64,000 nucleotides of DNA from Sedimentibacter sp. (lineage in GTDB: Bacteria > Bacillota > Clostridia > Tissierellales > Sedimentibacteraceae): assembly GCA_018436705.1 (NCBI GenBank), contig JAHDLA010000008.1, positions 1 through 64,000 on the forward strand, given 5' to 3'. Positions 17,132-25,959 of the stretch are shown here, one piece after another. The notes beneath the pieces are model-generated. The model was given only the letters and a program-made list of their open reading frames with translations, ran no database searches and was not told the DNA's origin. Position 1 is the first letter of the stretch, and every line of letters starts with the position of its first letter. The position numbers were made by a program, and so were the translations under genes.

Positions 17132-19756
17132 ATGAGCAAAAAATGGGTTTATTTATTTAAAGAAGGAAGTGCTTTACAAAAAGACTTACTGGGAGGAAAA
17201 GGGGCTAACCTGTGTGAAATGACAAATATCGGTCTGCCTGTTCCTCCGGGACTGACTGTCACAACAGAAGTCTGCACAGAATTTTATGTGCAGGGCAAAA
17301 AACTCACCGATGATATAGTCAGCCAAATCAAATCTAATCTAAAAATTTTGGAAGAGCAAACAGGAAAAAGTTTTGGAAATGCAGAAAATCCCCTTTTAGT
17401 ATCGGTACGTTCCGGTGCAAAAATTTCAATGCCTGGAATGATGGATACAATATTAAATCTCGGACTTAATGATAAAACGGTGGAAGGACTAGCAGAAAAA
17501 ACAGAAAATATGCGTTTTGCATACGACAGCTACAGAAGATTTATACAAATGTTTGGTGATGTTGTATTGGGCATACCGAAGCATAAATTTGATAACATTC
17601 TTGACGGAACCAAAGAAAAGAACAACTACAAGTATGATACAGAACTTACTGCCGAAAATTTAAAAGCTATTGTAGAAGAGTTTAAAAAAGTATATATAAA
17701 AGAAAAAAGCACCGAATTTCCTCAAGAACCCGAAACACAGCTTCTTATGGCTATTGAAGCAGTATTTAGATCATGGAATAACCCAAGAGCAATTACATAC
17801 AGAAATCTTTATGATATACCTCATAATATCGGAACCGCAGTAAATGTGCAGTCAATGGTATTTGGAAACATGGGCGATACTTCAGGAACCGGGGTTGCAT
17901 TTACAAGAAACCCTTCAACCGGTGAAAAAAAGGTATTTGGAGAATTCTTAATAAATGCCCAAGGAGAGGATGTTGTGGCAGGTATAAGGACTCCTCTGCC
18001 TATTGATAAATTAAACGAAGTTATGCCTGATATATTTAAGCAATTTATGAATGCTGCAGAAACCCTAGAGCGTCATTACAAGGATATGCAGGACATTGAA
18101 TTCACAATAGAACAGGGAAGGCTCTACTTTCTTCAGACAAGAAACGGAAAGAGAACTGCAGATGCCGCTCTAAGAGCTGCGGTTGAAATGGTCGGAGAAA
18201 ACCTCATAACAAAGAAAGATGCAGTTATGCGAGTGGATCCGAAATCGCTTGATCAGCTTCTACATCCTAAGTTTGACCCTGATGAACTAAAAAAATTAAC
18301 TGCTGTTGCAAAAGGGCTGCCTGCATCCCCCGGAGCTGCAACAGGAAAAATATACTTCAATGCTGATGATGCAGTAGCTGCTGCAAATAAAGGAGAAGCT
18401 GCAATACTCGTCAGAAAAGAAACATCACCTGAAGATATAGAAGGTATGAACAAAGCAAAAGGTATATTGACGTCAAGAGGAGGCATGACTTCCCATGCTG
18501 CTGTTGTTGCAAGGGGAATGGGAAAATGTTGCGTTGCCGGCTGTGAATCTGCTCATGTGGATGAAACGAAGAAAGTTATGACAATAAAAGGCGAAACATA
18601 CCGGGAAGGAGATTACATTTCTCTTGACGGAAGCACTGGAAACATATACAAAGGTAAGATAAAGACTGTTGAGGCCAACATATCAGGAAACTTTGGGACG
18701 CTCATGAAGTGGGCTGATGAATTTAGGAAGCTTGGAATCCGAACAAATTCAGACACACCAAAGGATTCAGAAACAGCCGTTAAATTCGGAGCAGAAGGAA
18801 TTGGTCTTTGCAGAACAGAGCATATGTTCTTCGAAGAAAGCCGTATATTCTCTGTTCGCAAAATGATAATTTCGGAAACTGTTGAACAAAGAGAAAAAGC
18901 ATTAGCTGAAATACTCCCTATGCAGAAAAATGACTTCAAGGGCATATTTAAAGTTATGGGCATCAAGCCTGTAACTATAAGATTATTAGACCCTCCTCTG
19001 CACGAATTTATTCCTTCTGATGAAGAAGATATTATTGCACTTGCAAAAGATATGGACGTTTCTGTTTCAAAATTAAAGGAAACAATTCACAGTCTGCAAG
19101 AATTTAACCCAATGCTGGGACACAGAGGCTGCAGACTCGCCATTTCATATCCAGAAATGGCAAGAATGCAGACAAGAGCTATAATAGAGGCTGCGATTGA
19201 AGTTTCCGAAGAAGAAAACATAAGTATAGTTCCTGAAATCATGGTTCCTTTGGTAGGGAAAAAAGAAGAGCTTGAAATACTGAGAAAGCTTATAATAGAA
19301 GTTGCAGAAGAAACTAAAAAAGAAATGAATTCCGATTTAAGTTATCTGATAGGAACAATGATTGAAATTCCAAGAGCATGTGTAACTGCAGATGAAATCG
19401 CACAATGTGCTGACTTCTTCTCGTTTGGTACAAATGACCTGACACAAATGACATTTGGTTATTCAAGGGATGATGCGGGAAAATTCCTTGAAGATTACAA
19501 GAATGCAGGTATACTTGAACAAGATCCGTTCCAGAGCATAGATCAGACTGGTGTCGGTAAGATGGTTAAAATGGCAGTTAAACTTGGAAAAGAAGCACAA
19601 TCCCACCTTCACCTGGGTGTGTGCGGAGAGCACGGCGGTGACCCTGCATCAATAGAGTTCTTCCATAATACCGGTTTAGATTATGTATCATGCTCACCTT
19701 ACAGAGTTCCTGTTGCAAGACTGGCAGCGGCACAAGCGGCTATTAAAAATAAATAA
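17132..19756 (+). CDS. ppdK: Pyruvate, phosphate dikinase
   Basis: The 874-residue enzyme interconverts pyruvate, ATP and Pi with PEP, AMP and PPi, used by anaerobes in either glycolytic or gluconeogenic direction. N-terminal ATP-grasp domain (about 1-340, with VSVRSGAKISMPGMMDT), swivelling phosphohistidine domain with the catalytic His at residue 455 in GGMTSHAAVVARG, and the C-terminal TIM barrel with LCRTEHMFF, GTNDLTQMTFG and the catalytic cysteine in LGVCGEHGGDP. Length and His position match the clostridial enzyme. I choose ATG 17132 (AGGAGGGAAAC ahead); an in-frame ATG at 17000 would add 44 residues that the family lacks. Followed by a strong terminator. Confidence 0.98.
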   Translation: MSKKWVYLFKEGSALQKDLLGGKGANLCEMTNIGLPVPPGLTVTTEVCTEFYVQGKKLTDDIVSQIKSNLKILEEQTGKSFGNAENPLLVSVRSGAKISMPGMMDTILNLGLNDKTVEGLAEKTENMRFAYDSYRRFIQMFGDVVLGIPKHKFDNILDGTKEKNNYKYDTELTAENLKAIVEEFKKVYIKEKSTEFPQEPETQLLMAIEAVFRSWNNPRAITYRNLYDIPHNIGTAVNVQSMVFGNMGDTSGTGVAFTRNPSTGEKKVFGEFLINAQGEDVVAGIRTPLPIDKLNEVMPDIFKQFMNAAETLERHYKDMQDIEFTIEQGRLYFLQTRNGKRTADAALRAAVEMVGENLITKKDAVMRVDPKSLDQLLHPKFDPDELKKLTAVAKGLPASPGAATGKIYFNADDAVAAANKGEAAILVRKETSPEDIEGMNKAKGILTSRGGMTSHAAVVARGMGKCCVAGCESAHVDETKKVMTIKGETYREGDYISLDGSTGNIYKGKIKTVEANISGNFGTLMKWADEFRKLGIRTNSDTPKDSETAVKFGAEGIGLCRTEHMFFEESRIFSVRKMIISETVEQREKALAEILPMQKNDFKGIFKVMGIKPVTIRLLDPPLHEFIPSDEEDIIALAKDMDVSVSKLKETIHSLQEFNPMLGHRGCRLAISYPEMARMQTRAIIEAAIEVSEEENISIVPEIMVPLVGKKEELEILRKLIIEVAEETKKEMNSDLSYLIGTMIEIPRACVTADEIAQCADFFSFGTNDLTQMTFGYSRDDAGKFLEDYKNAGILEQDPFQSIDQTGVGKMVKMAVKLGKEAQSHLHLGVCGEHGGDPASIEFFHNTGLDYVSCSPYRVPVARLAAAQAAIKNK

Positions 19757-19782
19757 GATATAATCAGTATTAAACAATATAA

Positions 19783-19819
19783 AAAGGACACTGCTTTCAT
19801 TAAGATTACAGTGTCCTTT
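19783..19819. terminator. Bidirectional terminator after ppdK
   Basis: Perfect 11-bp stem AAAGGACACTG/CAGTGTCCTTT with a 15-nt loop and T runs on both sides, between ppdK and the convergent DUF6440 gene. Confidence 0.88.
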
Positions 19820-19847
19820 ATTAATATAGAAAATAGTATTTAAATAT

Positions 19848-20033
19848 TTATTTATCAATGACCACCTTACCATCTGAATCTAATAATGGTGTTACTGCAT
19901 TCATACCAGCTCCAATAGTCATTATGTAGTTGACTCCCGTCACTGTATCTACAACAATATTTACCCCACCAAAGCTCAATGACTGTTCTTCTTTAATAAT
20001 AAATCGTTTTTCTTTTTTTTCTTTCCCAAACAT
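19848..20033 (-). CDS. DUF6440 small protein
   Basis: The 61-residue product has a lysine-rich N terminus and then the pattern FIIKEEQSLSFGGVNIVVDT followed by TGVNYIM, GAGMNAVTPLLDSDGK. This resembles the DUF6440 family of small beta-rich proteins of Firmicutes whose function is unknown. It has no signal peptide. AGGAGGAACTTAT lies before the ATG. It is the downstream member of a loose minus-strand trio of tiny genes (with 20232 and 20494) separated by 200 and 55 bp; whether they are one transcript is unclear. Confidence 0.7.
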   Translation of the reverse strand: MFGKEKKEKRFIIKEEQSLSFGGVNIVVDTVTGVNYIMTIGAGMNAVTPLLDSDGKVVIDK

Positions 20034-20231
20034 ATAAGTTCCTCCTACTCTCCAAATAGACCCAAAGTTATTTACGTATAAATAATCCTTAGTAATATTA
20101 TAATTAAACCAATATTTTGGCGTAAAATAGCACTGTTTTTTATTTATAGAAAATATTTATCTGCTTTGTATTATGCTCACACATGCTTTTAACAGTAAAT
20201 AATCTCACGGTTAACACAAAATTTTATGGTA

Positions 20232-20438
20232 TCATTCTTCCTTTTGGAATACCAATGACATCATCTCTATGTCACCAGTTCCTCTTGTTTCAACAGGAAC
20301 ATATCCGCAGTAATCCCAACCACTCTCAACCCGTTTTTTTATCACTTCTTCAACTCCATCAAAACTATATTTTGTTCCTTTTCCAAATCCATAACCACAA
20401 AGCTCAGATTTAAGCCTTACAAACTCAACCTTTTTCAT
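20232..20438 (-). CDS. DUF4177-like small protein
   Basis: The 68-residue product starts MKKVEFVRLK and contains EEVIKKRVESGWDYCGYVP followed by a final strand SLVFQKEE. This beta-alpha-beta pattern (strand, helix, GW-x-C/L-x-x-VP turn, closing strand ending in basic/acidic residues) is that of DUF4177 proteins, function unknown. GGAGG lies 9 bp before the ATG. Cysteines at about 14 and 44 are not conserved features I can interpret. It sits 55 bp downstream of the ADGPT lipoprotein gene on the same strand. Confidence 0.65.
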   Translation of the reverse strand: MKKVEFVRLKSELCGYGFGKGTKYSFDGVEEVIKKRVESGWDYCGYVPVETRGTGDIEMMSLVFQKEE

Positions 20439-20493
20439 CTTGAAAACCTCCTACAAATCACGTTTCACAGCACAATAATGTTATATAATAATT

Positions 20494-20709
20494 TTATTTT
20501 TTCTTTTTTATAAAATAAGTAATAGCAACTATAACCAATAGTATAATAAGCGTTACAATAGTTGTTAAAAAACCATTTGATTTTTCTGTAACAAAAATAG
20601 CTGTAGGCCCATCAGCTCCACCAATAATATCTGTATATGAATTTTCCTTGTTTGCACATCCTGTAAATAATAAAACTGCCATTAAGGATATTAATCTTAT
20701 TTTTTTCAT
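20494..20709 (-). CDS. Small lipoprotein with OadB-like GGADGPT motif
   Basis: The 71-residue product has a lipoprotein signal peptide (KIRLISLMAVLLFTGC, lipobox LFTGC, lipidated Cys18). Then comes SYTDIIGGADGPTAIFVTEK, and a membrane helix (about 48-66) with a KKKK tail inside. The IIGGADGPTAIFV segment is the hallmark of the beta subunits of Na+-translocating decarboxylases (OadB/GcdB/MmdB), but here stands alone without the other helices. The lipid anchor and the helix together would hold about 30 residues outside the membrane. Function unknown; I would not call it a decarboxylase subunit. A ribosome binding site (GGAAG) precedes the ATG. Confidence 0.7.
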   Translation of the reverse strand: MKKIRLISLMAVLLFTGCANKENSYTDIIGGADGPTAIFVTEKSNGFLTTIVTLIILLVIVAITYFIKKKK

Positions 20710-20834
20710 GTCATAACTTCCTTCATAAAATATGAATAGTAATTATTATCATTGTACTGTAAGTTTTACCCATTAGCAATATAATTTTTATTATGTACTG
20801 TTTTCAGAAAATTTTATGTTTTTTTATTTTTCTG

Positions 20835-20885
20835 TTGACATTTTAGATTACACATGTAATACTTATAACAGATTACACGTGTAAT
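20835..20885 (+). promoter_or_regulatory. Promoter with two BlaI-type palindromic operators
   Basis: A TTGACA -35 (20835-20840) is followed by two 14-bp perfect palindromes, ATTACACATGTAAT (20847-20860) and ATTACACGTGTAAT (20872-20885), 25 bp centre to centre. TACA...TGTA is the core recognised by BlaI/MecI-family repressors. The first palindrome covers the spacer/-10 (AATACT at 17 bp), the second the start region, so bound repressor would block its own operon. The ribosome binding site AAGGAGG follows at 20892. Confidence 0.85.
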
Positions 20886-20905
20886 TTTTATAAGGAGGTA
20901 CTTTC

Positions 20906-21286
20906 ATGAAACAGAAATTTCCACAAATATCTGACAGCGAATATGAGATTATGAAAATAATTTGGGCAAACTACCCTATTAAATCACAAGAAATCATACT
21001 CCAGGTAGATAAGGAAAACCATTGGTCAGAAAAAACAATTAAAACACTTATTAGCAGACTTTTAAAAAAGGAAGCCATTAAATATACAAAGGATGGAAAA
21101 GAATATGTTTATTCTCCTCTTCTAAAAGAATCAGACTACAAGCATATGGAAACCAAATCTTTTTTAAACCGAGTGTACAATGGTTCATTAAATGCTATGG
21201 TTGCACATTTTATAACTGATGAAAAAGTATCACAAGAAGAGCTGAAGGAATTAAGAGAGCTTTTATTGAAGGAGAAATCAAAATGA
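20906..21286 (+). CDS. BlaI/MecI/CopY-family repressor
   Basis: The 126-residue protein is a winged-helix repressor: ISDSEYEIMKIIW at the N terminus, recognition helix region WSEKTIKTLISRLLKKEAI (residues 41-60), wing KYTKDGKEYVYSPLL, then the dimerisation helices. Members repress until a partner membrane protease causes their cleavage. Two palindromic operators lie directly upstream, implying autorepression. Its stop overlaps the BlaR1-like gene by 4 bp. The usual target genes (beta-lactamase, mecA) are absent here, so the regulon beyond its own operon is unknown. Confidence 0.9.
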   Translation: MKQKFPQISDSEYEIMKIIWANYPIKSQEIILQVDKENHWSEKTIKTLISRLLKKEAIKYTKDGKEYVYSPLLKESDYKHMETKSFLNRVYNGSLNAMVAHFITDEKVSQEELKELRELLLKEKSK

Positions 21287-23076
21287 TTCCTTTTATACAA
21301 TTGTTAATTATGATGTCACTAAAAACCAGTGTGCTCATTTTTATCATATCGATAATAAAATTGTTATTCAAGCGGTTTCTTACAGTTAAAAGCAACTATT
21401 ACATATGGTTTTTATTAATTGTTTCTCTTGTGCTCCCCTTTGGCATTCACAGCGAAATAAGCATATACAATTTAATTAAACTTCCGGTTGCAATTGAGTC
21501 GGCTAATAATCCAAGTGATTTCCTATCTCAGCAGAAAAATCTTAAATTGTATATGGATACAAAAAAAGATTTAATTTTAGAAACACACGAAGACAAAACA
21601 GCTTTATTAAAGGAAAACGGCAGTGATAATGGAACAAACAATCCATTGTTTTACTTAGACCAAATAAAAGAAAACAACCATACTGTAAACTTTATGGCAC
21701 AATGTTTTTTTTATGTGTGGCTTACAGGTTTATTGATGCTAAGCTCAATTGTTTTCATGAGAACCAAAAAATTTCAAAAGAAAATAGAAAGCGAAAACAT
21801 TGCTCTTAAAAGCAATATAAAGTCCATGTTTAATACATGCAAAAATCAGTTAAAAATTAAACAGGAAATTGAATTAAGGACTACAAGATATTTGACAACT
21901 CCAAGTCTTATAGGACTTTTTCACCCCATAATTTTTCTTCCTGAAAAAATTTTGAACAATTTTAAAGAAGATGAACTTAAGTACATTGTGATGCACGAAC
22001 TTGCTCATGTAAAAAAACATGACATTTTAATTAAATGGATAATTTTAATCTGTCAGTTGGTTCATTGGTTCAATCCAATTGTATGGCTTGGATTTTCAAA
22101 AATGAAAAAGGATATGGAACTTGATTGTGATGCCTATGTATTGAATAACATTGAAAAAGACCAGTATATTCACTACGGAGAAATCATATTAAATTTGTTG
22201 GAGTACTTGTCCCAAGGTCATGCCATTCCCGTCAGCACAAACATTATAGATAAAAATTCAGAAATTAAAAGGAGAATTATTATGATTAGTAAATTCAACA
22301 AAAAAACTTATGGCTTAACATTGGTCAGCTTAATTATTATTCTGTGTATAGGCTATGTAGCTGTTGCAGCAGCAGTACCAAAGTCAGAAAAAGAAAATCA
22401 GCTGCCTGCATTAAAGGAATCAGTACAAGAATTACCTGAAGAAGAAACAATCAGTGCTTCTGAAGCAGAACAAATATTACAAAGCAAAGATGATTTATTG
22501 GGAAAAGATTATTCCTATGTATGGGATTTAATTGGAACACCATATATTAAAACCTATTATGTAAATACAAAAGATACATCAAAAGATGATATAGCAAAAA
22601 ATATGTCTAGTGTAGCAGTTTATCCTATTAAGGACAGTGAAACAAACAGCGCTTTATACATATATTTTGATAAGGACTGCTTAGTAAATGTAGAATCAGA
22701 TGAATTCTCAGAAATGTCCGGCAGCTCATGGAAAGATTCCGATTATACCGTAACTGTCAGAGCAGATTTAAAAGGAACAGAAATAGATGGCGAAGAGTTT
22801 AAAAATATGGATGATGAAACAAACATAAAAGAGTTAAGTGAAAAGTATACAGGAAAGTCATTAATTGAATTCAGAAATGATTTTAATCTTTCTCACGGTT
22901 GTTATAAAGCCATTAGCAAAAACAGCATGCAACTTGACATATATCCAATTGTAAGCAAATCATCTCCATCTCCTTATACAGGAATTTATGTTTATTCTGA
23001 AGCAGGAATGATAAAGAGCATAAATACAGGCATGGCCAATTTGCAATTTAAAAACTTGGACGAACTGTTTAAATAA
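21283..23076 (+). CDS. BlaR1/MecR1-like M56 membrane metallopeptidase
   Basis: The 597-residue protein has N-terminal membrane helices (about residues 8-28, 38-55, 138-162), a cytoplasmic M56 zinc protease domain with HELAH at residues 238-242 and the further ligand region DMELDCDAY, then another helix (about 343-364) leading to a 230-residue outside domain. Family knowledge: ligand binding outside triggers the protease, which inactivates the BlaI repressor. The sensor domain is not a penicillin-binding domain; I find no SxxK/KTG set. Segments such as VWDLIGTPYIKTYYV and LYIYFDKDCLVNV hint at a small BLIP/SmpA-like fold, weakly. The inducing ligand is therefore probably not a beta-lactam bound covalently. 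Confidence 0.88.
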   Translation: MIPFIQLLIMMSLKTSVLIFIISIIKLLFKRFLTVKSNYYIWFLLIVSLVLPFGIHSEISIYNLIKLPVAIESANNPSDFLSQQKNLKLYMDTKKDLILETHEDKTALLKENGSDNGTNNPLFYLDQIKENNHTVNFMAQCFFYVWLTGLLMLSSIVFMRTKKFQKKIESENIALKSNIKSMFNTCKNQLKIKQEIELRTTRYLTTPSLIGLFHPIIFLPEKILNNFKEDELKYIVMHELAHVKKHDILIKWIILICQLVHWFNPIVWLGFSKMKKDMELDCDAYVLNNIEKDQYIHYGEIILNLLEYLSQGHAIPVSTNIIDKNSEIKRRIIMISKFNKKTYGLTLVSLIIILCIGYVAVAAAVPKSEKENQLPALKESVQELPEEETISASEAEQILQSKDDLLGKDYSYVWDLIGTPYIKTYYVNTKDTSKDDIAKNMSSVAVYPIKDSETNSALYIYFDKDCLVNVESDEFSEMSGSSWKDSDYTVTVRADLKGTEIDGEEFKNMDDETNIKELSEKYTGKSLIEFRNDFNLSHGCYKAISKNSMQLDIYPIVSKSSPSPYTGIYVYSEAGMIKSINTGMANLQFKNLDELFK

Positions 23077-23114
23077 TAAATACTATATCCAAGATAAGAA
23101 AATTTTAAACAAAA

Positions 23115-23144
23115 AATTAGACACCATGCATGTGTCTAATTTTT
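23115..23144. terminator. Bidirectional terminator between blaR1-like gene and folA
   Basis: Stem AATTAGACAC/GTGTCTAATT with a loop of about 7 nt and T runs on both sides, serving both the plus-strand regulator operon and the convergent folA. Confidence 0.85.
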
Positions 23145-23146
23145 CA

Positions 23147-23659
23147 TTACTTAAATTCGTAATTTTCAATTGTTTTATTTTTATATGTATTGAACATAAA
23201 TTTCAGCCCGTTGTTTTCATGAACTTCTGATGCATATGACAAGTACCAGTTCTCATCCTCATCAAAATTATGAAGAAAGGTGTCAGCGTTGGCTATTGCA
23301 TCAACTTTAGTTATTAAAGCCTCACTGCAATAAGGATATAATTCATTATATATTTTCCCACCGCCTACAACAAATATGTCATCACTGTTATACTTTTTAA
23401 GCTCTGTAAACAGTTCATCTAAAGAGTGGCATATTATACAACCTTCTGCCTCAAATTCCCTGTTTGTTGTTAATACAATATTAGTCCTGTTCTTAAGAGG
23501 CTTAGCCCCTGGAAAAGACAGAAGAGTATTTCTACCCATAACAACAATCTTGTCTAATGTAGTCTTTTTAAAAAACGCCATATCATCAGGCAAATCAAAC
23601 AACAAGTCTCCATTAAAACCTATTGCCCAATTTTTTGCAACTGCAACTATTAACTTCAT
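23147..23659 (-). CDS. folA: Dihydrofolate reductase
   Basis: The 170-residue enzyme reduces dihydrofolate to tetrahydrofolate with NADPH. Family landmarks: AVAKNWAIGFNGDLLFDLPDDMAFF at the N terminus (Trp and Asp of the active site), VVMGRNTLLSFPGAKPL for the cofactor loop, and FVVGGGKIYNELYPY for the GG-cofactor motif. It is 9 bp downstream of thyA, the usual pair: ThyA makes dihydrofolate and FolA recycles it. AAGGAG precedes the ATG. Confidence 0.95.
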   Translation of the reverse strand: MKLIVAVAKNWAIGFNGDLLFDLPDDMAFFKKTTLDKIVVMGRNTLLSFPGAKPLKNRTNIVLTTNREFEAEGCIICHSLDELFTELKKYNSDDIFVVGGGKIYNELYPYCSEALITKVDAIANADTFLHNFDEDENWYLSYASEVHENNGLKFMFNTYKNKTIENYEFK

Positions 23660-23668
23660 AACTTCTCC

Positions 23669-24499
23669 TTACACTGCAATAGGAACTTTTACCTTAAACG
23701 GATTATATTTATAATCGTTTAATTTAAAGCTGTCAACCGTAAAATCATAAAAACTGTTTATAGATTTATCTATTACCAGCTCCGGTGAATCATGCTCTTC
23801 TTTCTCAATAAGTTCCTCAATAATAGGGATGTGTCTGTCATAAATATGAGCATCAGATATTACATGAACCAGTTCCCCCGCAACCAAACCGCTTATTTTG
23901 GCCATCATATGTACAAGAATTGAATATTGGACAACATTCCAGTTATTTGCCGCAAGAACATCCTGTGAACGCTGATTTAATATTGCATTCAGCTTGTTTC
24001 CTGAAACATTAAATGTCATGCTGTATGCGCAAGGATAAAGATTCATCTCATGAAGGTCCTGAAAATTATATATATTTGTCATTATTCTCCTGCTGGCAGG
24101 ATTATTTTTTAAATCATATATAACTCTGTCTACCTGATCAAATTCTCCCTCACTATATTTGTGCTTGATGCCAAGCTGATAGCCGTAAGCTTTGCCTATG
24201 GAACCTGCTTCATCTGCCCACGAATCCCAAATATGACTGTTTAAATCATTTATATTATTTGATTTTTTTTGCCATATCCAAAGCAGTTCATCTATGGCTG
24301 CTTTAAAATTAGTTTTTCTTAGTGTCAGAATCGGAAAAGATTCCTGCAGGTTATATCTGTTTACAATACCAAATTTTTTTATTGTATGCGCAGGTGTTCC
24401 ATCTTTCCACCTGGGTCTCACATTATAGTCCTTGTCCCAGACACCGTTAGCAAGTATGTCTTTACATGTATTTATAAATATTTTATCTGCTGTGCTCAT
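23669..24499 (-). CDS. thyA: Thymidylate synthase
   Basis: The 276-residue enzyme methylates dUMP to dTMP using methylene-tetrahydrofolate. The catalytic cysteine is in NLYPCAYSMTF, followed by the phosphate/dUMP-binding QRSQDVLAANNWNVVQYSIL and the HVISDAHIYDRH segment; the C terminus ends KVKVPIAV, typical. GGGAGGCGGAA precedes the ATG. Operon with folA, closing in a bidirectional terminator. This is the folate-consuming ThyA, not the flavin enzyme ThyX. Confidence 0.97.
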   Translation of the reverse strand: MSTADKIFINTCKDILANGVWDKDYNVRPRWKDGTPAHTIKKFGIVNRYNLQESFPILTLRKTNFKAAIDELLWIWQKKSNNINDLNSHIWDSWADEAGSIGKAYGYQLGIKHKYSEGEFDQVDRVIYDLKNNPASRRIMTNIYNFQDLHEMNLYPCAYSMTFNVSGNKLNAILNQRSQDVLAANNWNVVQYSILVHMMAKISGLVAGELVHVISDAHIYDRHIPIIEELIEKEEHDSPELVIDKSINSFYDFTVDSFKLNDYKYNPFKVKVPIAV

Positions 24500-24635
24500 T
24501 TCCGCCTCCCGGTTATTTTATTATATTATATATTAGAGGCAAGATGTTTACAAGAATTAATTAGGAAGCTTTAATCATTATTAATAACCCTTATCATAGC
24601 ACGGATGGTAATATAAAAGTAATAATTATAGTTAC

Positions 24636-24653
24636 AGGGAACCTAAGTTCCCT
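24636..24653 (-). terminator. Hairpin after small gene, possible terminator
   Basis: Perfect 7-bp stem AGGGAAC/GTTCCCT with loop of 4, immediately after the stop codon of the 64-residue gene. It lacks a strong U-tract, so it may be a weak terminator or an mRNA-stabilising hairpin. Confidence 0.4.
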
Positions 24654-24848
24654 TTATCTTATAGAATTTTGATTTATAAAATTCTTTATTTGCATTTTTT
24701 CATCGAATCCTTTAATTTTTAAAGCCTGTGAATCTTCATTATCAAAATTTTTAAAATAAATGCACATTTCTCCGTCCTTTGTGTCATCATATCTTATGCA
24801 TCTGAAACCATCATCATACATTTTTTTTATCTTTTCAAATTCGTTCAT
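24654..24848 (-). CDS. Small hypothetical protein
   Basis: The 64-residue product is not recognised. It is charged, with no signal peptide or membrane segment: an N-terminal helix (NEFEKIKKMYDDGF), two probable strands (CIRYDD, EMCIYFKNF) and a C-terminal helix. The coding call rests on AAGGGGAG 7 bp before the ATG, low-GC third-position use like its neighbours and a hairpin right after the stop. It could be a small regulator; nothing in the context says more. Confidence 0.55.
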   Translation of the reverse strand: MNEFEKIKKMYDDGFRCIRYDDTKDGEMCIYFKNFDNEDSQALKIKGFDEKMQIKNFINQNSIR

Positions 24849-24914
24849 AATACACTCCCCTTTTGTTATATATTATATTATTGCCCATACAAACGAATTT
24901 ATGACTATTTTTGC

Positions 24915-24956
24915 AAAAAAAAATAAGCCAGGGAATTACAATTGTAATTCATAGGC
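24915..24956 (-). terminator. Terminator overlapping the end of the HAD gene
   Basis: A perfect 18-bp palindrome GAATTACAATTGTAATTC (24933-24950), extended by a GCC/GGC pair with an internal loop, is followed on the minus strand by nine T residues (24923-24915). It abuts the HAD-phosphatase stop codon. Confidence 0.65.
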
Positions 24957-25721
24957 CTACGCTGTCCATAATTCTCTGACTTCATAGCTTTTTTCATCCA
25001 GCGAGTTTAAAACTTCATCATCAAACAAGCATTCTATTGATGGAAGTATTATATTTGCCGCATCCTTTAAATTGATCTTGCAGCTTACTCCAGAAAGAAC
25101 ACCAACTCCAATTGCACCAGAATTTTTAGCGAACAGCATATCATTGTAGGAATCACCTACTATAGCAACCTCGCTCGGCTTTAAGCCATACATCTTGCAA
25201 AATCTCTCACACATGTCCTTATGCGGTTTTCTTTTCATGATGCCGTCATATGCTCCGACAAAATCAAAGCAACCATTAAGGTTAAGCTTATTAATCATAT
25301 GTTCAGCAGACTGCATGGAATCTGCCGTAGCAATACCCATCTTAATTCCCTTAGAATTCATGCGTCTGTATAACTCTTTTAAATCAACAATTTCTTTAAA
25401 TTCAGCATCATCTCTTATCACTTCTTTTCTCAAAAGCTCTGGAACGTGTTTTTTAAATGCCTTTAAATCTACACTGCGATATTTATTAAGCACGAATTGA
25501 AGTTCTGCAGCCAAATCTTCATGAGATTTGTATGCCAACGCTCCAAACGGTTCAACTCCGTAATCGGTAATTCCTATAGATTTTTTTAACATTCTAAAAA
25601 TTTCATCATCATGGAGATCATACTCATCCATTATTGCCATAATAGTTTTTATTGCCGCATCCTCCCACAATGAGAAGTCAATCAACGTTCCGTCTTTGTC
25701 AAATAAAATTCCTTTTATCAT
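24957..25721 (-). CDS. HAD-superfamily phosphatase
   Basis: The 254-residue protein has the HAD motifs: motif I FDKDGTLIDF with nucleophile Asp at residue 8, motif II GIATADS (about 125), and motif IV VGDSYNDMLFAKNSG (about 195). The alpha-helical cap between motifs I and II puts it in subfamily I, with phosphoglycolate- or pyrophosphate-type phosphatases. Substrate unknown. GGAGGTGAAAAT precedes the ATG. It is monocistronic and divergent from the prenyltransferase homologue. Confidence 0.85.
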   Translation of the reverse strand: MIKGILFDKDGTLIDFSLWEDAAIKTIMAIMDEYDLHDDEIFRMLKKSIGITDYGVEPFGALAYKSHEDLAAELQFVLNKYRSVDLKAFKKHVPELLRKEVIRDDAEFKEIVDLKELYRRMNSKGIKMGIATADSMQSAEHMINKLNLNGCFDFVGAYDGIMKRKPHKDMCERFCKMYGLKPSEVAIVGDSYNDMLFAKNSGAIGVGVLSGVSCKINLKDAANIILPSIECLFDDEVLNSLDEKSYEVRELWTA

Positions 25722-25959
25722 ATTTTCACCTCCTTTATTTATTTTAATATTACGCCTGATTTGTAATTATCCTACATTGTGTTTGTAAAATAATTGTAAA
25801 TCAAACTATATATATAATATCTTTTATTCCTTTAACAAGCCTTAATTTCACCTGGAGTATTATTATATTTAAAATGAAGAATAATGTTACTAATATGGTA
25901 ATAATTCTCTGTATTCTGCAAATAATACCACTATGCAGAAATCAAAGGAGAAGACTACT

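Noticed and set aside
20494..20709. Na+-translocating decarboxylase beta subunit
   Set aside because: Only one short motif is shared; the protein is 71 residues with one helix, while true beta subunits have about ten.
21283..23076. BlaR1 as a beta-lactam sensor
   Set aside because: The outer domain has no SxxK, SxN or KTG-like set and no beta-lactamase or PBP gene is adjacent.
24000..24654. Integration or attachment site near the small accessory genes
   Set aside because: No tRNA, integrase or direct repeats were seen around 19.8-24.9 kb.
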